Below are positions 49,150 through 59,697 of a stretch of 64,000 bases of DNA, in pieces; positions within the stretch are counted from its first letter, which is position 1; every line of letters begins with the position of its first letter. The position numbers and the translations under genes are program-made. The notes under the pieces are model-generated. The model ran no database searches. It saw only the letters and a program-made list of their open reading frames with translations, and was not told the origin of the DNA. The DNA comes from Brachypodium distachyon (taxonomy: Eukaryota; Streptophyta; Magnoliopsida; Poales; Poaceae): assembly GCF_000005505.3 (NCBI RefSeq), contig NC_016135.3, positions 24,708,613-24,772,612 on the forward strand, given 5' to 3'.

Positions 49150-49451
49150 CAAAAAAACCATGTACGCAGCAGTAGGCTGTAGCTTGTGCTGGCTACAAAT
49201 ATTTTGCCCAACCATCACAACTTCACAAGCGGAACGGAAGATCCAAGACGCCCTCAATTTCCCAATCTCCCTTCTCGAACCTCGCCCCCGTTTCTCCACC
49301 TCCACCTCACCTCGTGCTCCTTCCGCCCTCTCCCCCAAATTTTCCATCCTCTCCAATCCCAAATCCCTCAGTGATTTAGGGTTAGCAACCCCCGCCTCCC
49401 GCCTCTCACGCGCGTCGCCGCCATCGCCATTCCCGTCCTCCCTCGGTCGAG
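49150..49451 (+). promoter_or_regulatory. Core promoter and first 5' UTR exon of the OTU gene
   Basis: CTACAAATATTTTGCCC near 49193 is the only TATA-like element. A CT-rich leader follows, with an inverse telo box, GATTTAGGGTTAG, near 49373. A donor TCGAG|GTATGCC ends the leader exon at 49451. The promoter is squeezed against the end of the LINE. Confidence 0.45.
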
Positions 49452-49888
49452 GTATGCCGTGAGGTTGTTTTCCGTCCAGCGATTAGATAAATCCCACTGA
49501 CCTTCGCGATTTCCGATTGGTTCTAGATCCGCCACTGGCCGCACGGCTGCTTGCCTCTATGATTGATTTCCGATTGGGGAACGCGGTATAGCCTCCGGTT
49601 GTGCTTTTGTGCATGTTGAGCTGGATGAATGGGATTTTGGAGGAGAGAATGAGGAGGGAGTTGTGGGCTGCTTGGTTGAAATCCTTTTCGAATCACTGAA
49701 ACGTACTTGTCAGTAGCATATATGTATATCGCGCATACGTAATTCGATTCTGTTTGCGAAAACCAGTGGGGTGTACTGATGTACACCCTTGTATCGCTGT
49801 AGCTTCGCCCCGGCGTCCCCTATTTCCCTCTGATTTGAGAGGGTTGCTGGTTGTTGAAACGTGGAACCCTCGCTAAGAAGACTGGAGG

Positions 49889-52800
49889 ATGACGAGGATC
49901 TTCGTGCAGCGTGGCTCCTCGTCCAACTCTGGTCGCTCGGGCTCACAGACGCCACAGCAGCAGCAGAACCAGACATCATCATCATCAGCTGTCCGGGAGG
50001 AGGAGTTGAACGTGCAGCCACAGCTGCCGGAGCTCTTGGCTTCAGATGATATAACTGAGCATCTTCTTGAGGGCAGCGAGAGTAGTAGCAATAAGCCTTC
50101 GAGACTGGTTGATCCTGTGTCTGAGAGCTCAAGCTGTTCAGAAGAGAGGCCTACAAGGGAGAAACCTCCCAAAGATGACTTCAATGTGACTGATCCTGCT
50201 TTCTTGGCGGAATTAACGGGGCTTCAGTTTTCGGATAAGCCTGAGCAGGAAAATTCTGTACAGTCAGGCACTGGGCCATCGCAGATGACCGGCGGAGCAT
50301 CACACCCACCGCCTCCACCAGCTCCACCACCGAAACCATCATCCAGTAATAATGGGTTGAGGAGAATGGGATCTGGAAGCTCGAACAGTGTGCGGATTGG
50401 ATCTTCAAGAAGGCCAGTAGCTTGGCCACCAGTGGCAGCTCGGACATCTGCTTCGGGTTCTCGGCCTTCTTCACCTAGGTCGCTTGCTGATTGTGAAGGG
50501 TACAATAGTGCAGATGAGCAGGGCCCCTGTTACACCTCTAGCTATGATGATTCGGTATGATCTCTTGTCTGGTTTTGTTCTATATGTGGGCTTTAAAATT
50601 TTATGTTATATCTCTAGCTATTTTACTTACTGCATTAGCATTAATCATATAATATGTGGGCTTTAATTTTTTATGTTATATCTATAGCTATTTTACTTAC
50701 TGCATTAGCATTAATCATATAATATGTGGATAACACAGTAGATACTTTGGATCCTTCGTAACTGAAGGGTATGATTTTTAAGAGCTCTTTTCAGTTAGGT
50801 TAGGTGTATGAAAGTAAGTTGCTTATTCTGATATAGTAAGTAGATGTGATTATCTAATCTTGCCCAAAATGTCAATGTGTCTTGCTTATATTATTAGGCA
50901 AGTGCTGATGTATTTTATTTTCCTCAGGAAAGGGAGCATATGTTTGAGCATGACCTAAGGCGAGTGAAAGGGTTGGAGATAAGGAAGATGGCGGAAGATG
51001 GGAATTGTCTGTTTAGAGCTGTTGCCGATCAAGTTTATGGTGATCCAGAAGCTTATGACATGGCTAGGCAGATGTGTGTTGATTATATGGTAGGTTGCAT
51101 CATTTCATTGGATATTAGTCTTCTAGAGTCAAGACTCAAGAGTATGTGATGCATTTATGAGGAAAAATATTACAAGTGCCGTAATAGCATGTCATATACT
51201 AGTCATAAATCCAATTCACTAGTTCTGGCCTTCTGGCTATTTGTTATGTTGACATGTTAATCCTTGTCATCTATTTTTCCTCCCCTAATTCATCACAATT
51301 CTTTACGATCATCTTAAGTGCTTAGCTTTGTTAGGTTTATGATAATCTGCATGCCAATGATACATGCTAGATAGTATATAGTAACTTCAGGAGTGTGAAA
51401 CATAATACAGTCTATTACACAACTAGGCAGGGTTACAACAATGGTTACCACCTGATTACAGGCTTCTAATTGGTAGCTGATATTGGTTTCCCACAAGGCA
51501 CTCATATGTATACGAGTATCGGGTCAATAAAAATAAGGATACGGGGATAGGACACTTTCCAAAACACCGATGCGGAGATACGTTTGACTATTTTTTATAA
51601 ATAAATTATATCTCTTAGCAGCAACTAACAACAGCAGATTACCTTGTGATTCTGTTGTTTGTTCTTTTCCTAAGAAGCTCCTCCAAAGTCTTTCTTAGAA
51701 TGGTAACATGATTCCACAGTGGAGCCCTGAGGTTGGTGAGTAAATCACTAGACATCTTATAGGATAGACAACTACGCAAGGACCAAGTTTGCTGTTTGGG
51801 ATCTGCAGGTAGGGAGCAGCCATTAGGGGACTAGGAAAAATAGGAGCAGCCTTAGGGGACTGGGGATCTGTAGGAGAGGAAGGAAGAGGACTGGAGGAGC
51901 TTGATTCCGGCTGCTGTGGCTGGTGATGTTGCCAGGGAGCCACCACCTAGGGCAGGAGAACAGCAGCAGGGGGGATTGGGAGTTCAGGTCTTCGGAGAGT
52001 CAGGGTCAAGGGGGATTGATCATTGAGCAGAGGCAGGGGATAAGTTAAGCCCTAACTGGGCTGAGCTGTGTCCAACAAGTATCGGGAAGGTATCCAAGAC
52101 GTAGCAGAACTAGAAGTAAATTGTTTTTATTGCTATATTCTCCGTTACTCCAGGGATATGTATCAGGGATGTATCTGTATCGGATACCATATCCGATATG
52201 GATATGCTGGTCCCAGCAAGTATTGGTGCTGCACAGTTGATTTCTGCTTTGATCACTAACCAGCTCTTTTAAGCGAGATTATTGCGGATGTAACACACAG
52301 TATCTCGGGCAAAACTTGTTGCTACTTTCTTCTTTTGGTATATGTGGTGAAAGAATACCATAGAATACTGATATTATGTGCAAGAACAATGCAAAACCCT
52401 GGCAAACTCATCATGAATCAACCATGCTTCCTTATATGTTCAAATATTTCAGGGCAGTTGGCAACATTATTGGTCTTAACTTTTGAGTCGTTGGCATAAT
52501 TTACTCTTATGGATGATATACTCATTTCTGTAACAACAGTACCCGTGAGCTGTTAATAGGGCTAGTTTCTGAAACATGCCCCCTGAAATCCCAAAATGGC
52601 ATGCGCTAACCGAAACAAACGTACGAAAGCACAGCCCATTTTGTACTGGAGTGGTAAATACTCTTTAGCAGGGCAGTCAAAATGCTCATTGCGGTTTTAT
52701 TTTTTAATGCCAGGAAAGAGAACGGGATCATTTCTCCCAGTTCATGACCGAAGGTTTTACATCATACTGTAAGAGGAAAAGAAGAGATAAGGTAAGCTGA

Positions 52801-54607
52801 AACATGCCTGGTACATTTGCATATATTGAGTAAGCAAATCATTACTCACCTTTTTGTTAGTCTCTCAGTTGCACAAAATGGATTTTCAAGATTAGAATGA
52901 CTTCTCCAATTGAATTATCTTTTTACTGATATTTAAAATCACATTTATTTTTTCATGTTGTGCATTCAGTGCTGGTACAATGGCATTGTTGTTTTGTGCT
53001 GCCTGTTAGCTGTTACTATTTAAAAAATATTCTTGTGAAATATATCTCCTGTGGTGTGGTCAATTGACTTGCATATTTTGATTCAAATCTCATGCTTCCA
53101 TGTCCCTCTGACAAGCATTTTTCACATGTTGCATTTTGTCTCTGGTTTGGTCAAGTCCTGTGTACTATTGCAGATATTATTTTGGTTTGCTCTGCATTTA
53201 TATTTAATATTTTATGTGCTTCCATACAGTGAAGCATTTAAATCTCCAGATTTCTAGAGCTGTTCTGTTGCATACATGAGTTCTTTCAAGTACTGATTCA
53301 ATGTATATAGTCAGCTCAGCAGCTACTTTTCAAGTACAAATAAAAGAAAGAAATGAGATGATACAAGGAAAAAAAATTGCATCTAATTTGTTAATTGCAC
53401 ATAAAATACAAGGAAAAAGTATATTAATTTTTTATTGGTTGCCTGTTCTTTCAAGGTATATGGCAATAATATTGAGATCCAGGCCTTTGCTGAGATGTAC
53501 AATCGTCCAATTCACATATATTCTTACAGTACAGGTAAAATTTTCTCTAGCGCCTTAACCCTGCTTCTTTTTTCTCCTTATCAGTTCTTTCATTCTCAAA
53601 GTCTCACCTTCGTTTGCTCTTATTGCAGAGCCCATTAACATTTTTCAAGGAAGTTATAACACAGATGTTCCTCCAGTTAGGTTAAGTTACCATCATGGTA
53701 ATCATTACAATTCAGTTGTTGATCCTCGCCGGCAAACAGTTGGGGCAGGCCTGGGATTTAGCTCCCTTAGAGGGGTAAGTCATCCAAAACTTCCTTTTTG
53801 GACATGATTTGTGATGGTCATCGTTGCCCTGTTAGCCATTTTATGCATGAATGGTTTTGCCAACTGCCCTGAAATGAAAAATTCACTTCCATTTGTGCAT
53901 AGACCAACAATGTCGACAGGGACCAAGTGAAGGCTGCAATAAGAGCTCAGCAAGACCAGCAGATTGAGAATGTGAGTGGTGGCTAATTATTTCCCATGTT
54001 TACTTTCCATCACATGACATTCAAAATTAAATTGGTTTCTTAAGCTATTTGCTAATCAAATTATCAACCGTGGCTTGATGCTTGTGTCGTTGGTAATTTT
54101 AGGCACTTTTGGCGGAAGGGCGGCTCTACTCTGATCTGGAATTAACCGAGCAGGAAATAGAGCGGATGGTGATGGAGGCCTCTAGGGCAGAGTATCTGAA
54201 CCAGCAACAGGTTAACTTCAGAGATTCATCAAGGTCAGGGGCAGAGCCATCTTCTTCTGCCGCAAGTAAACACTCTTCTCTCACTCTCTGAGAAACTTTA
54301 CGATGTTTTGTCGATTGGCTATTTGCCTGATACTGAGATGCTTCCTGTCTGTATAGTTACTGGGTCGTCTGGTTCGGCTACGGCAGCAGATAGAAGCAAC
54401 GAGAATTGCTTTGTGCTCCCGGACACCGTGCTGACTCGTGGCATGCAGTTGCTCCTAGCAATGGGCTTCAGCTACATGCAAGTGATGGAAGCCTACAGCA
54501 TATTCGGCGAGGACGTGGACTCTATGATCTGCTACCTGGTAGAGATGGGAGGCACCGGGCCTTCTGCAGGTGGCAGCAATCGTCGGAAAGGAAAGGCTGC
54601 TGAGTAA
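49889..54607 (+). CDS. OTU-domain deubiquitinase with C-terminal UBA-like region
   Basis: Exons 49889-50554, 50928-51089, 52714-52791, 53456-53534, 53629-53774, 53903-53971, 54103-54265 and 54357-54607 give 537 residues. OTU proteins are cysteine proteases that remove ubiquitin. The layout most resembles Arabidopsis OTU6/OTLD1, reported as a histone deubiquitinase; the specific orthology is inference. The first 220 residues are Ser- and Pro-rich and disordered. The catalytic core starts at MAEDGNCLFRAVADQVYGD, with Asp246 and Cys249 of the active site, and closes with YHHGNHYNSVVDPR, where His354 is the catalytic histidine. The C-terminal 70 residues contain GMQLLLAMGFSYMQVMEAYS, a UBA-like fold. 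The start is the first ATG of a long exon, so an intron or leader junction between 49452 and 49888 is assumed. Polyadenylation signal AATGAATAAAAGG lies near 54732. Confidence 0.93.
50581..50730. repeat. 71-base tandem duplication in OTU intron 1
   Basis: The segment starting ATATGTGGGCTTTAA is repeated at 50581 and 50652 with very few differences, and a third start (AATATGTGG) follows. High identity points to a recent duplication. Confidence 0.8.
51500..52260. other. GC-rich insertion-like segment in OTU intron 2
   Basis: Inside an otherwise AT-rich intron, 51770-52060 is GC-rich with GGAGCAGCCATTAGGGGACT repeated in part. It is bordered on both sides by GTATCGGG-like words (near 51515 and 52080) and a 9-base inverted repeat, TATCGGATACCATATCCGATA (21 bases, 52167-52187). 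It looks like a foreign insertion, but no ends or coding parts could be identified. Confidence 0.35.
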
Positions 54608-55950
54608 ACCCGTGCAAATTTGTAGAGGCGTTGGAGGAACAAAATCATCAGGCTAAGATCATACAAAATAATGGTAGCCTTTGTGGGTTGAGAGCTGGTA
54701 CATCAATGTAGTGCTACCTTGTTGGGGGATATAATGAATAAAAGGTACTCTCGGGAGTCTTGACTTTTCTGTGCGTCATGGTGTTTGGATGGCCCTGGTA
54801 CGTTCGATCTGTTGAGCCAAATTCCTGGAGAAACGATGCAATCTGTAGCCTGTAGGTGGGATCGGCTGGGAGCGTGATGCTTCTATCTGAGATTTATCTC
54901 GTTTAGCGCTCTTCTCTTATTGTACACTAGAACAGAAAAGCGTCTGTGTGACCGTGCCTGTCCCGAAATGGCTTATGGCTGACATATGGCTTTCAAGGTA
55001 GAGTTTACTCGAAAGAGCTAGCAGTGTCACCACATGAAATGTAATCAGGGGAAGCATATCAAACAACTAATAGTTGGTAGATTCAAGGGAAAAGAGCTGC
55101 AAAAAGATACAAATAGGCATTTCAACATAAACAAAACCAAGTTCTTGCATCTTTTACACTTGTGATCTATTTATAAATGTCAGTGATAATATGCTTGACA
55201 CAACAAAAACCTTTTAAAAAGGAGTGTAACTCCTTGTAGAATGGTGCTTGGATAGACAAAAAAAGAAAAAAAACATCCCAGCAACATTGCGGGGCTGACT
55301 GCTGAGCATGATACATAACCTGGCGAGCAGACAAGGATTTGCAGTTGCACGTCCTAGCGCTAGCCTGAAACAAAAGCAAACAAAAACCACAAAAGGATTT
55401 GCAGACAAGGATTCACTCGCTGTATATCGATTCCTCCTGCAACGCTAACGTGCCCAGGTCGGGCCCATGAGCGAGCCAAAAGCACCCCCCCCCCCCCCCC
55501 CCCCCCCGCCGCTTACGCATAAGTACGCCCGCATAATTACTCCTTGCAACTGTACTGTTTACGAATCGTTCTCCGGATGTTCCAGACAGATATTCATCCG
55601 GAGAACGCAAGTAAACAACACAACAGCATTTAGTTTAGTCTCGCTTGAAGAAAGCCTTTAGTTCCGTCCACCCAAAAAATAGATCGCAAATCCACGTCAA
55701 GGAGAGCGCACACATATGCCAGATTGCCAGTCCCTTGCTTAATTTTCTTTTCTTTTCACTAGCTCACAGGCTGCAAAACCCGAAACGACATAGCCCCGGT
55801 TCGGTTTACAGGTCCTCGGATTTTCGAATCACCCTGGTCGTACGCAAACAGGATTCACGCATCTGAAGAAAAATAATGCTCTGAAATAAGAGTAAAAGAC
55901 AGCGTTGCAAGTGAATAAAGTGGTAGCACCTGGACCGACGGGTGTTGGTC
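54608..55950. other. OTU 3' UTR and spacer with a poly-C tract
   Basis: The 3' UTR ends near 54.76 kb. A run of about 24 C starts near 55485. No gene was recognised. Confidence 0.5.
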
Positions 55951-55959
55951 CGAGTCACC

Positions 55960-56290
55960 TTGGAGAAAGCGATGTGTATAGCTCCCGGTTCGGTTCGGTT
56001 CGGTTCGGTTCGGGTTCGGGTTCGGGTTCGGGAGAGACGATCCAAGCTTGGTAACCGTATGTGCCTATCATTTATTATTACTCCACCTGCATGTAGTATG
56101 AAGATGCTTTTGACTCTGCATCTTGAGTGTAGACTCTGGAGCAGGCGGCAGGGGGACCCCGAAATGGCATTGCTGGGGCTCGGGTTCGGTTCGGTTTCAG
56201 CTTCCAAACGAGGCAAGGAGGTCGTTAATTTCCTCTTTTGTCCCTGGGTGTACACGTACGTTTCCAGTATTTACAAGGACGGCCAATAAC
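55960..56290. repeat. GGTTCGG-rich promoter-like repeat, copy 1
   Basis: GTATAGCTCCCGGTTCGG opens a microsatellite of GGTTC and GGGTTC units (55986-56032). It is followed by GACGATCCAAGCTTG, a spacer with GAAGATGCTTTTGACTCTGC, and a second GGTTCGGTTCGGTTTCAGCT block near 56177. The same order recurs in copies 2 to 4. No coding sequence follows this copy. Confidence 0.7.
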
Positions 56291-56599
56291 GAACACACAA
56301 GAGAAGAAAATATAAACAAAAGAAGAGCTCTGGCACACACCTGTTTAGTTTACTTAAACATAGCAAATCGATCAGGTTGATTAATTACTTGCTTACAGTT
56401 TCAGCTCCAAGTTTGATCCTTGAAGAGGTGTATTAATTTACTCGGTATTGTTAACGGGTTAAAATAAAGTCTGGACAAACAACACCACTGATACAATCAC
56501 AAGCAATCAACTAGCCTGGGGGTTCGTAATTTTATCATGCATGGAATACTAATCTGCATTCTGCATTCTGCATTTTACCCCTAGCTAATGGTTAAGCCA

Positions 56600-56870
56600 C
56601 GATCTGTTGGGCTCCCGGTTCGGGTTCGGTTTTGGGATAGACGATCCAGGTTAGTTTGCTAATCATACATAGGGCAGGGCCCACGTGCGTGCGTGAAGAT
56701 ACTTTTGACTCTGCATCCTGGGCAGGCCGCTGGGAACCCGGAATAGCATTGCTCTTTGCTCCAGGTTCGGGTTCGGGTTCGGTTCGGTTCCAGTTTCCAA
56801 CGCGGCAAGAGTCGTCTTTTCCTGGGTGTGCACGTACATGTTTCCAGGATCTACAAGGAGGACTGACTTA
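56600..56870. repeat. GGTTCGG-rich promoter-like repeat, copy 2
   Basis: The order is GGGCTCCCGGTTCGGGTTCG, AGACGATCCAGG, AAGATACTTTTGACTCTGC and then GGTTCGGGTTCGGGTTCGG. The downstream flank (CTTACAGCTTCAGCTCTAAG) is shared with copies 1 and 4. No gene body is present. Confidence 0.7.
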
Positions 56871-56982
56871 ATTACTGCTTACAGCTTCAGCTCTAAGTTT
56901 GATCCTTGAAGAGGTGTAATAATTTTCTCGGTATTGATAACGGATTCAAAAATAAAAGAAGTCTTGTAGACAAGCAATACTA

Positions 56983-57097
56983 TTCTCTCCGTCTCATATT
57001 AAGTGCCGGAAAAATTACATGTATCTAAACGTATTTTAGTATATGAATACGTTCATATTTAAACAGATTTGAGTCACTTAATATGGGAGGGAGGAAG
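56983..57097. mobile_element. Stowaway MITE between repeat copies 2 and 3
   Basis: TA at 56981-56982 and 57098-57099 flank TTCTCTCCGTCTCATATTA and the inverse TAATATGGGAGGGAGGAAG. It carries ATTACATGTATCTAAACG like the other elements. Confidence 0.75.
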
Positions 57098-57224
57098 TAC
57101 TAATACAATCACAAAGAATCAATTAACCTGAGTTTTGCATTTTTTTTTTATCATGGAACACTGATATGCATCTTACTTACTCCTAATGGGTGCATAGGCG
57201 TATTTAGGAGTCTGGTCACCTTGG

Positions 57225-57590
57225 AAAAACCGATGTGTGCGGCTCCCGGTTTGGGTTCGGTTTCAGGCATGGAGCGAACATGACACTCCAAGCTTGCTCA
57301 TTGTATGTGTGTGCCCATCATCATTTGTTATTACTCCACTTGCATGTCCGGACTCTGAAGTTGCTTTTGGCCCTGTGGCAGCAGAGAACCCAAAATGAGA
57401 GAGCTTCCTCGGTTTCGGATCGGTTCGGTTCGGTTTTGGCATCCACGCGTCTAAGTCATCCTCGTTGCTCTACTATATAAACAACCTTCAGGGCTATCCC
57501 CAGTTCCCCAGTCCTCGCCAGTCACCATCATCCAAAGCTGCTCTCAGAGCCTGAAGCCAAACCATTAAGCTCCTACAGACCAAGCACACA
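57225..57590 (+). promoter_or_regulatory. Repeat copy 3 acting as promoter and leader of the 121-residue membrane protein gene
   Basis: The two GGTTCGG blocks (near 57245 and 57415) precede a good TATA box, TACTATATAA at 57471-57480, about 110 bases before the ATG. Transcription would start near 57505. The leader contains CACCATCATCC and no upstream ATG before CACACAATGG. Confidence 0.6.
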
Positions 57591-57956
57591 ATGGAGCTCC
57601 CAACCATCATCCTCCAAATGCTGGCCTTGATCTCCGGCGCGTGCCGCGACCCGGAGAAGCTGCCGGGGGCTCTCATCTCGTGCGGCATCCTCGAAGCCGC
57701 CGTGGCGCTCTGCCTCATCATCTTCAGGACTCCGGGAGGTATATTCCTCCACCATGGCAAGGCACCCTTCTACCTCTACTACGGCATCCTCGTTGCCACA
57801 GTGATATTTGGGCTCATGGAGGCGTCGGCCGGATTCTGGGTGTCCGGGGACGTTGTCGGACGGCGTGCCGCCGGGAAGACGATCTTGTGGGTGTCCATCC
57901 TGCCCATCGTCATCGTTGCTGCTCTTGGAGGCTTTGTCATCCGCAACGTCAAATAG
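57591..57956 (+). CDS. Uncharacterised small membrane protein, three predicted helices, PGG-like motif
   Basis: A single exon of 121 codons runs from a well placed ATG (CACAATGG) to TAG. Hydrophobic stretches at about residues 26-46 (ALISCGILEAAVALCLIIF), 60-84 (FYLYYGILVATVIFGLMEAS) and 97-117 (TILWVSILPIVIVAALGGFV) predict three transmembrane helices. RTPGG at the end of helix 1 recalls the PGG motif of ankyrin-TM (PF13962) proteins, but ankyrin repeats are absent and the match is weak. GC content is much higher than that of the flanks, which supports real coding in a grass. It sits in a tandem repeat whose other copies lack it or keep only its end. The function is unknown. Confidence 0.75.
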   Translation: MELPTIILQMLALISGACRDPEKLPGALISCGILEAAVALCLIIFRTPGGIFLHHGKAPFYLYYGILVATVIFGLMEASAGFWVSGDVVGRRAAGKTILWVSILPIVIVAALGGFVIRNVK

Positions 57957-58089
57957 TTCCACCTCTGTTCTCATTTACCATGTATTTGTATTTTTGTAGT
58001 GTATGCCAACTTGATCGAACTTGTTGTGATAATGAGCATGAGACTTTTAATCTGATGTGTCTACCAGATATGAGACTTTTACGCTGTTA

Positions 58090-58345
58090 ATAATATTTAG
58101 GCCATGTTTGGATTGTCATGATTTTAGTGAGAGAGCTGGTATTTAGTTCCTAAGGAAATATTACGAGGTTTGGCTTGTGCCATGGGGCATTCAATCGATG
58201 TGAATTTATATGTGGTTTTGCCTTTACGTTAGGTACGAGTTGTATTTTGGCACTTGTTTTCTGTCCCGCCCAAAAGCATGGCTGAAGCAGAGGAGCGATG
58301 CAACGGAGCAGAAAATAATGTAAAGAAAACAGCTTACTTAAACAT
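58090..58345. repeat. Downstream flank of the membrane-protein gene, duplicated at 59640-60830
   Basis: TAAGGAAATATTACGAGG and GGTTTGGCTTGTGCC, and later GAGTTGTATTTTGGCAC and GAAGCAGAGGAGCGATGC, recur at 59643 onward and at 60740-60815. In the second location they are separated by about 1 kb of inserted sequence. Confidence 0.7.
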
Positions 58346-58619
58346 AGCTAATCGACCAGGTTGGTTAATTACTTGCTTACAGCTTCAGCTCTAAGTTTGA
58401 TCCTTGAAGAGCTGTACTAATTTTCACGGTATTGCTAACGGTCAAAAATAAAAGAAATCTAGATAAACAATACCGCTAATACAATCATAAGCAAGCAATT
58501 AACCTGAGGAATTGTAAATTTATCACGGAACACTGATCTGATTTTTACCCGTAATGGGTGCGTATGCTTGCTTAAGAGTTCAGGTAATCCTGGCAGGGGT
58601 TCGCATCGTGTTGAGCCGA

Positions 58620-58850
58620 GTCACCGTGGGGAACCAATGTGTTCGGCTCCCGGTTCGGGTTCGGTTTTGGAACAGGGAGCGAACAGGACGGTCCAAGCTT
58701 TCTAACTACTCCTAACATTTTAGTACTATTATATACTCCACTTGGACGTGCGAAGATGCTTTTGCCTCTGCATCTTGAGGCGGCGGCAGAGAACCTGAAA
58801 TGGCTCGGGTTCGGTTCGGTTTCAGCTTCTAACGGGGCAATGTAAGTTCA
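58620..58850. repeat. GGTTCGG-rich promoter-like repeat, copy 4
   Basis: GGCTCCCGGTTCGGGTTCGG, GGACGGTCCAAGCTT, GAAGATGCTTTTGCCTCTGC and GGGTTCGGTTCGGTTTCAGC occur in the same order as in the other copies. It lies upstream of the truncated gene relic at 59143. Confidence 0.7.
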
Positions 58851-59142
58851 AACACTTCAAGTTTGACACTTTGTTCAAGCACCCATCTCTAGTTGTTTAC
58901 TATGGATATCATCCAGCACGAAACTATTTTCAGATAATTCTTCGAGCTTAGAGCCTCGAGCCAAAACCATTTCTCCTGTTTGTATCTCCACCATGTCAAT
59001 ATTGAAATATAAGTGAATTGTCCTCTTCTTTCATAGTCCCATCAGATTAAACTTTTTGTGAACACGTGTGGTGTATAAAACTCAATATGGTATCAGAACC
59101 GAGAGGTCTTGTGTTCATGACCCGGCATGCTGCAATTAAATT

Positions 59143-59260
59143 ACAGGCTTTGTCATCCTGGATGCCAAATAGTTGCCTCTCTTTCCATTCATTATGTATT
59201 TGTAGTGTAAGCGGAGTCGAACTTCTTGTACAGGCAAAACACTTGTCGTGGAAAATAAGT
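59143..59260 (+). pseudogene. 3'-end relic of a second copy of the membrane-protein gene
   Basis: CAGGCTTTGTCATCCTGGATGCCAAATAG parallels the last codons of the intact gene (GGCTTTGTCATCCGCAACGTC AAATAG). The following 90 bases match its 3' UTR (CATTxxTGTATTTGTAG, then TCGAACTTCTTGT). The first 110 or so codons are missing, so the copy is dead. Confidence 0.7.
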
Positions 59261-59365
59261 ATTTATTTGCTTACACTTGTAATTTGATACACCCTCCGTT
59301 TGGGTTTAAAAGACATGCGCGTACTGCGTACATCGAGGACGTCAATTTCATCAACTAAATATGTA

Positions 59366-59447
59366 CTCTCTCCGTCTGGGAATAATTAACTTGGATTTGC
59401 ATAAGAATCTGTTCAAATTCAAGTCACTTATTTCTGAATGGAAGGAG
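59366..59447. mobile_element. Short Stowaway MITE
   Basis: TA at 59364-59365 and 59448-59449 flank CTCTCTCCGTCTGGGAATAA and the inverse TTTCTGAATGGAAGGAG. Another Stowaway-like left end (CACCCTCCGTTTGGG) near 59290 has no partner. Confidence 0.6.
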
Positions 59448-59697
59448 TATTATATTGCACAAAAAATATACCTTTAGATTCGTCAACAAATGAACTTTGT
59501 AATGATATGGTTGTTTGGTCATATAACTTATCTCTTTTTAGTGAAATCGGTGACCTAGGAACACATGAAGGCCTTGTAAACCTGAACAGAGGTAGTATGT
59601 GTACGAGATCTGAGGGTTTATGCTCGAAGTACGGTAATATTTAAGGAAATAATATGGAGGTTTGGCTTGTGCCGTGGCTTTTGATCGAATCTAATTC

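Noticed and set aside
49873..50505. Several overlapping antisense frames
   Set aside because: They lie opposite the first OTU coding exon and show no splice signals or domains of their own.
55986..56032. GGTTCGGG runs as telomere-like repeats
   Set aside because: The plant telomere unit is TTTAGGG; the run is GGTTC/GGGTTC and is part of a repeat found four times upstream of a gene family.
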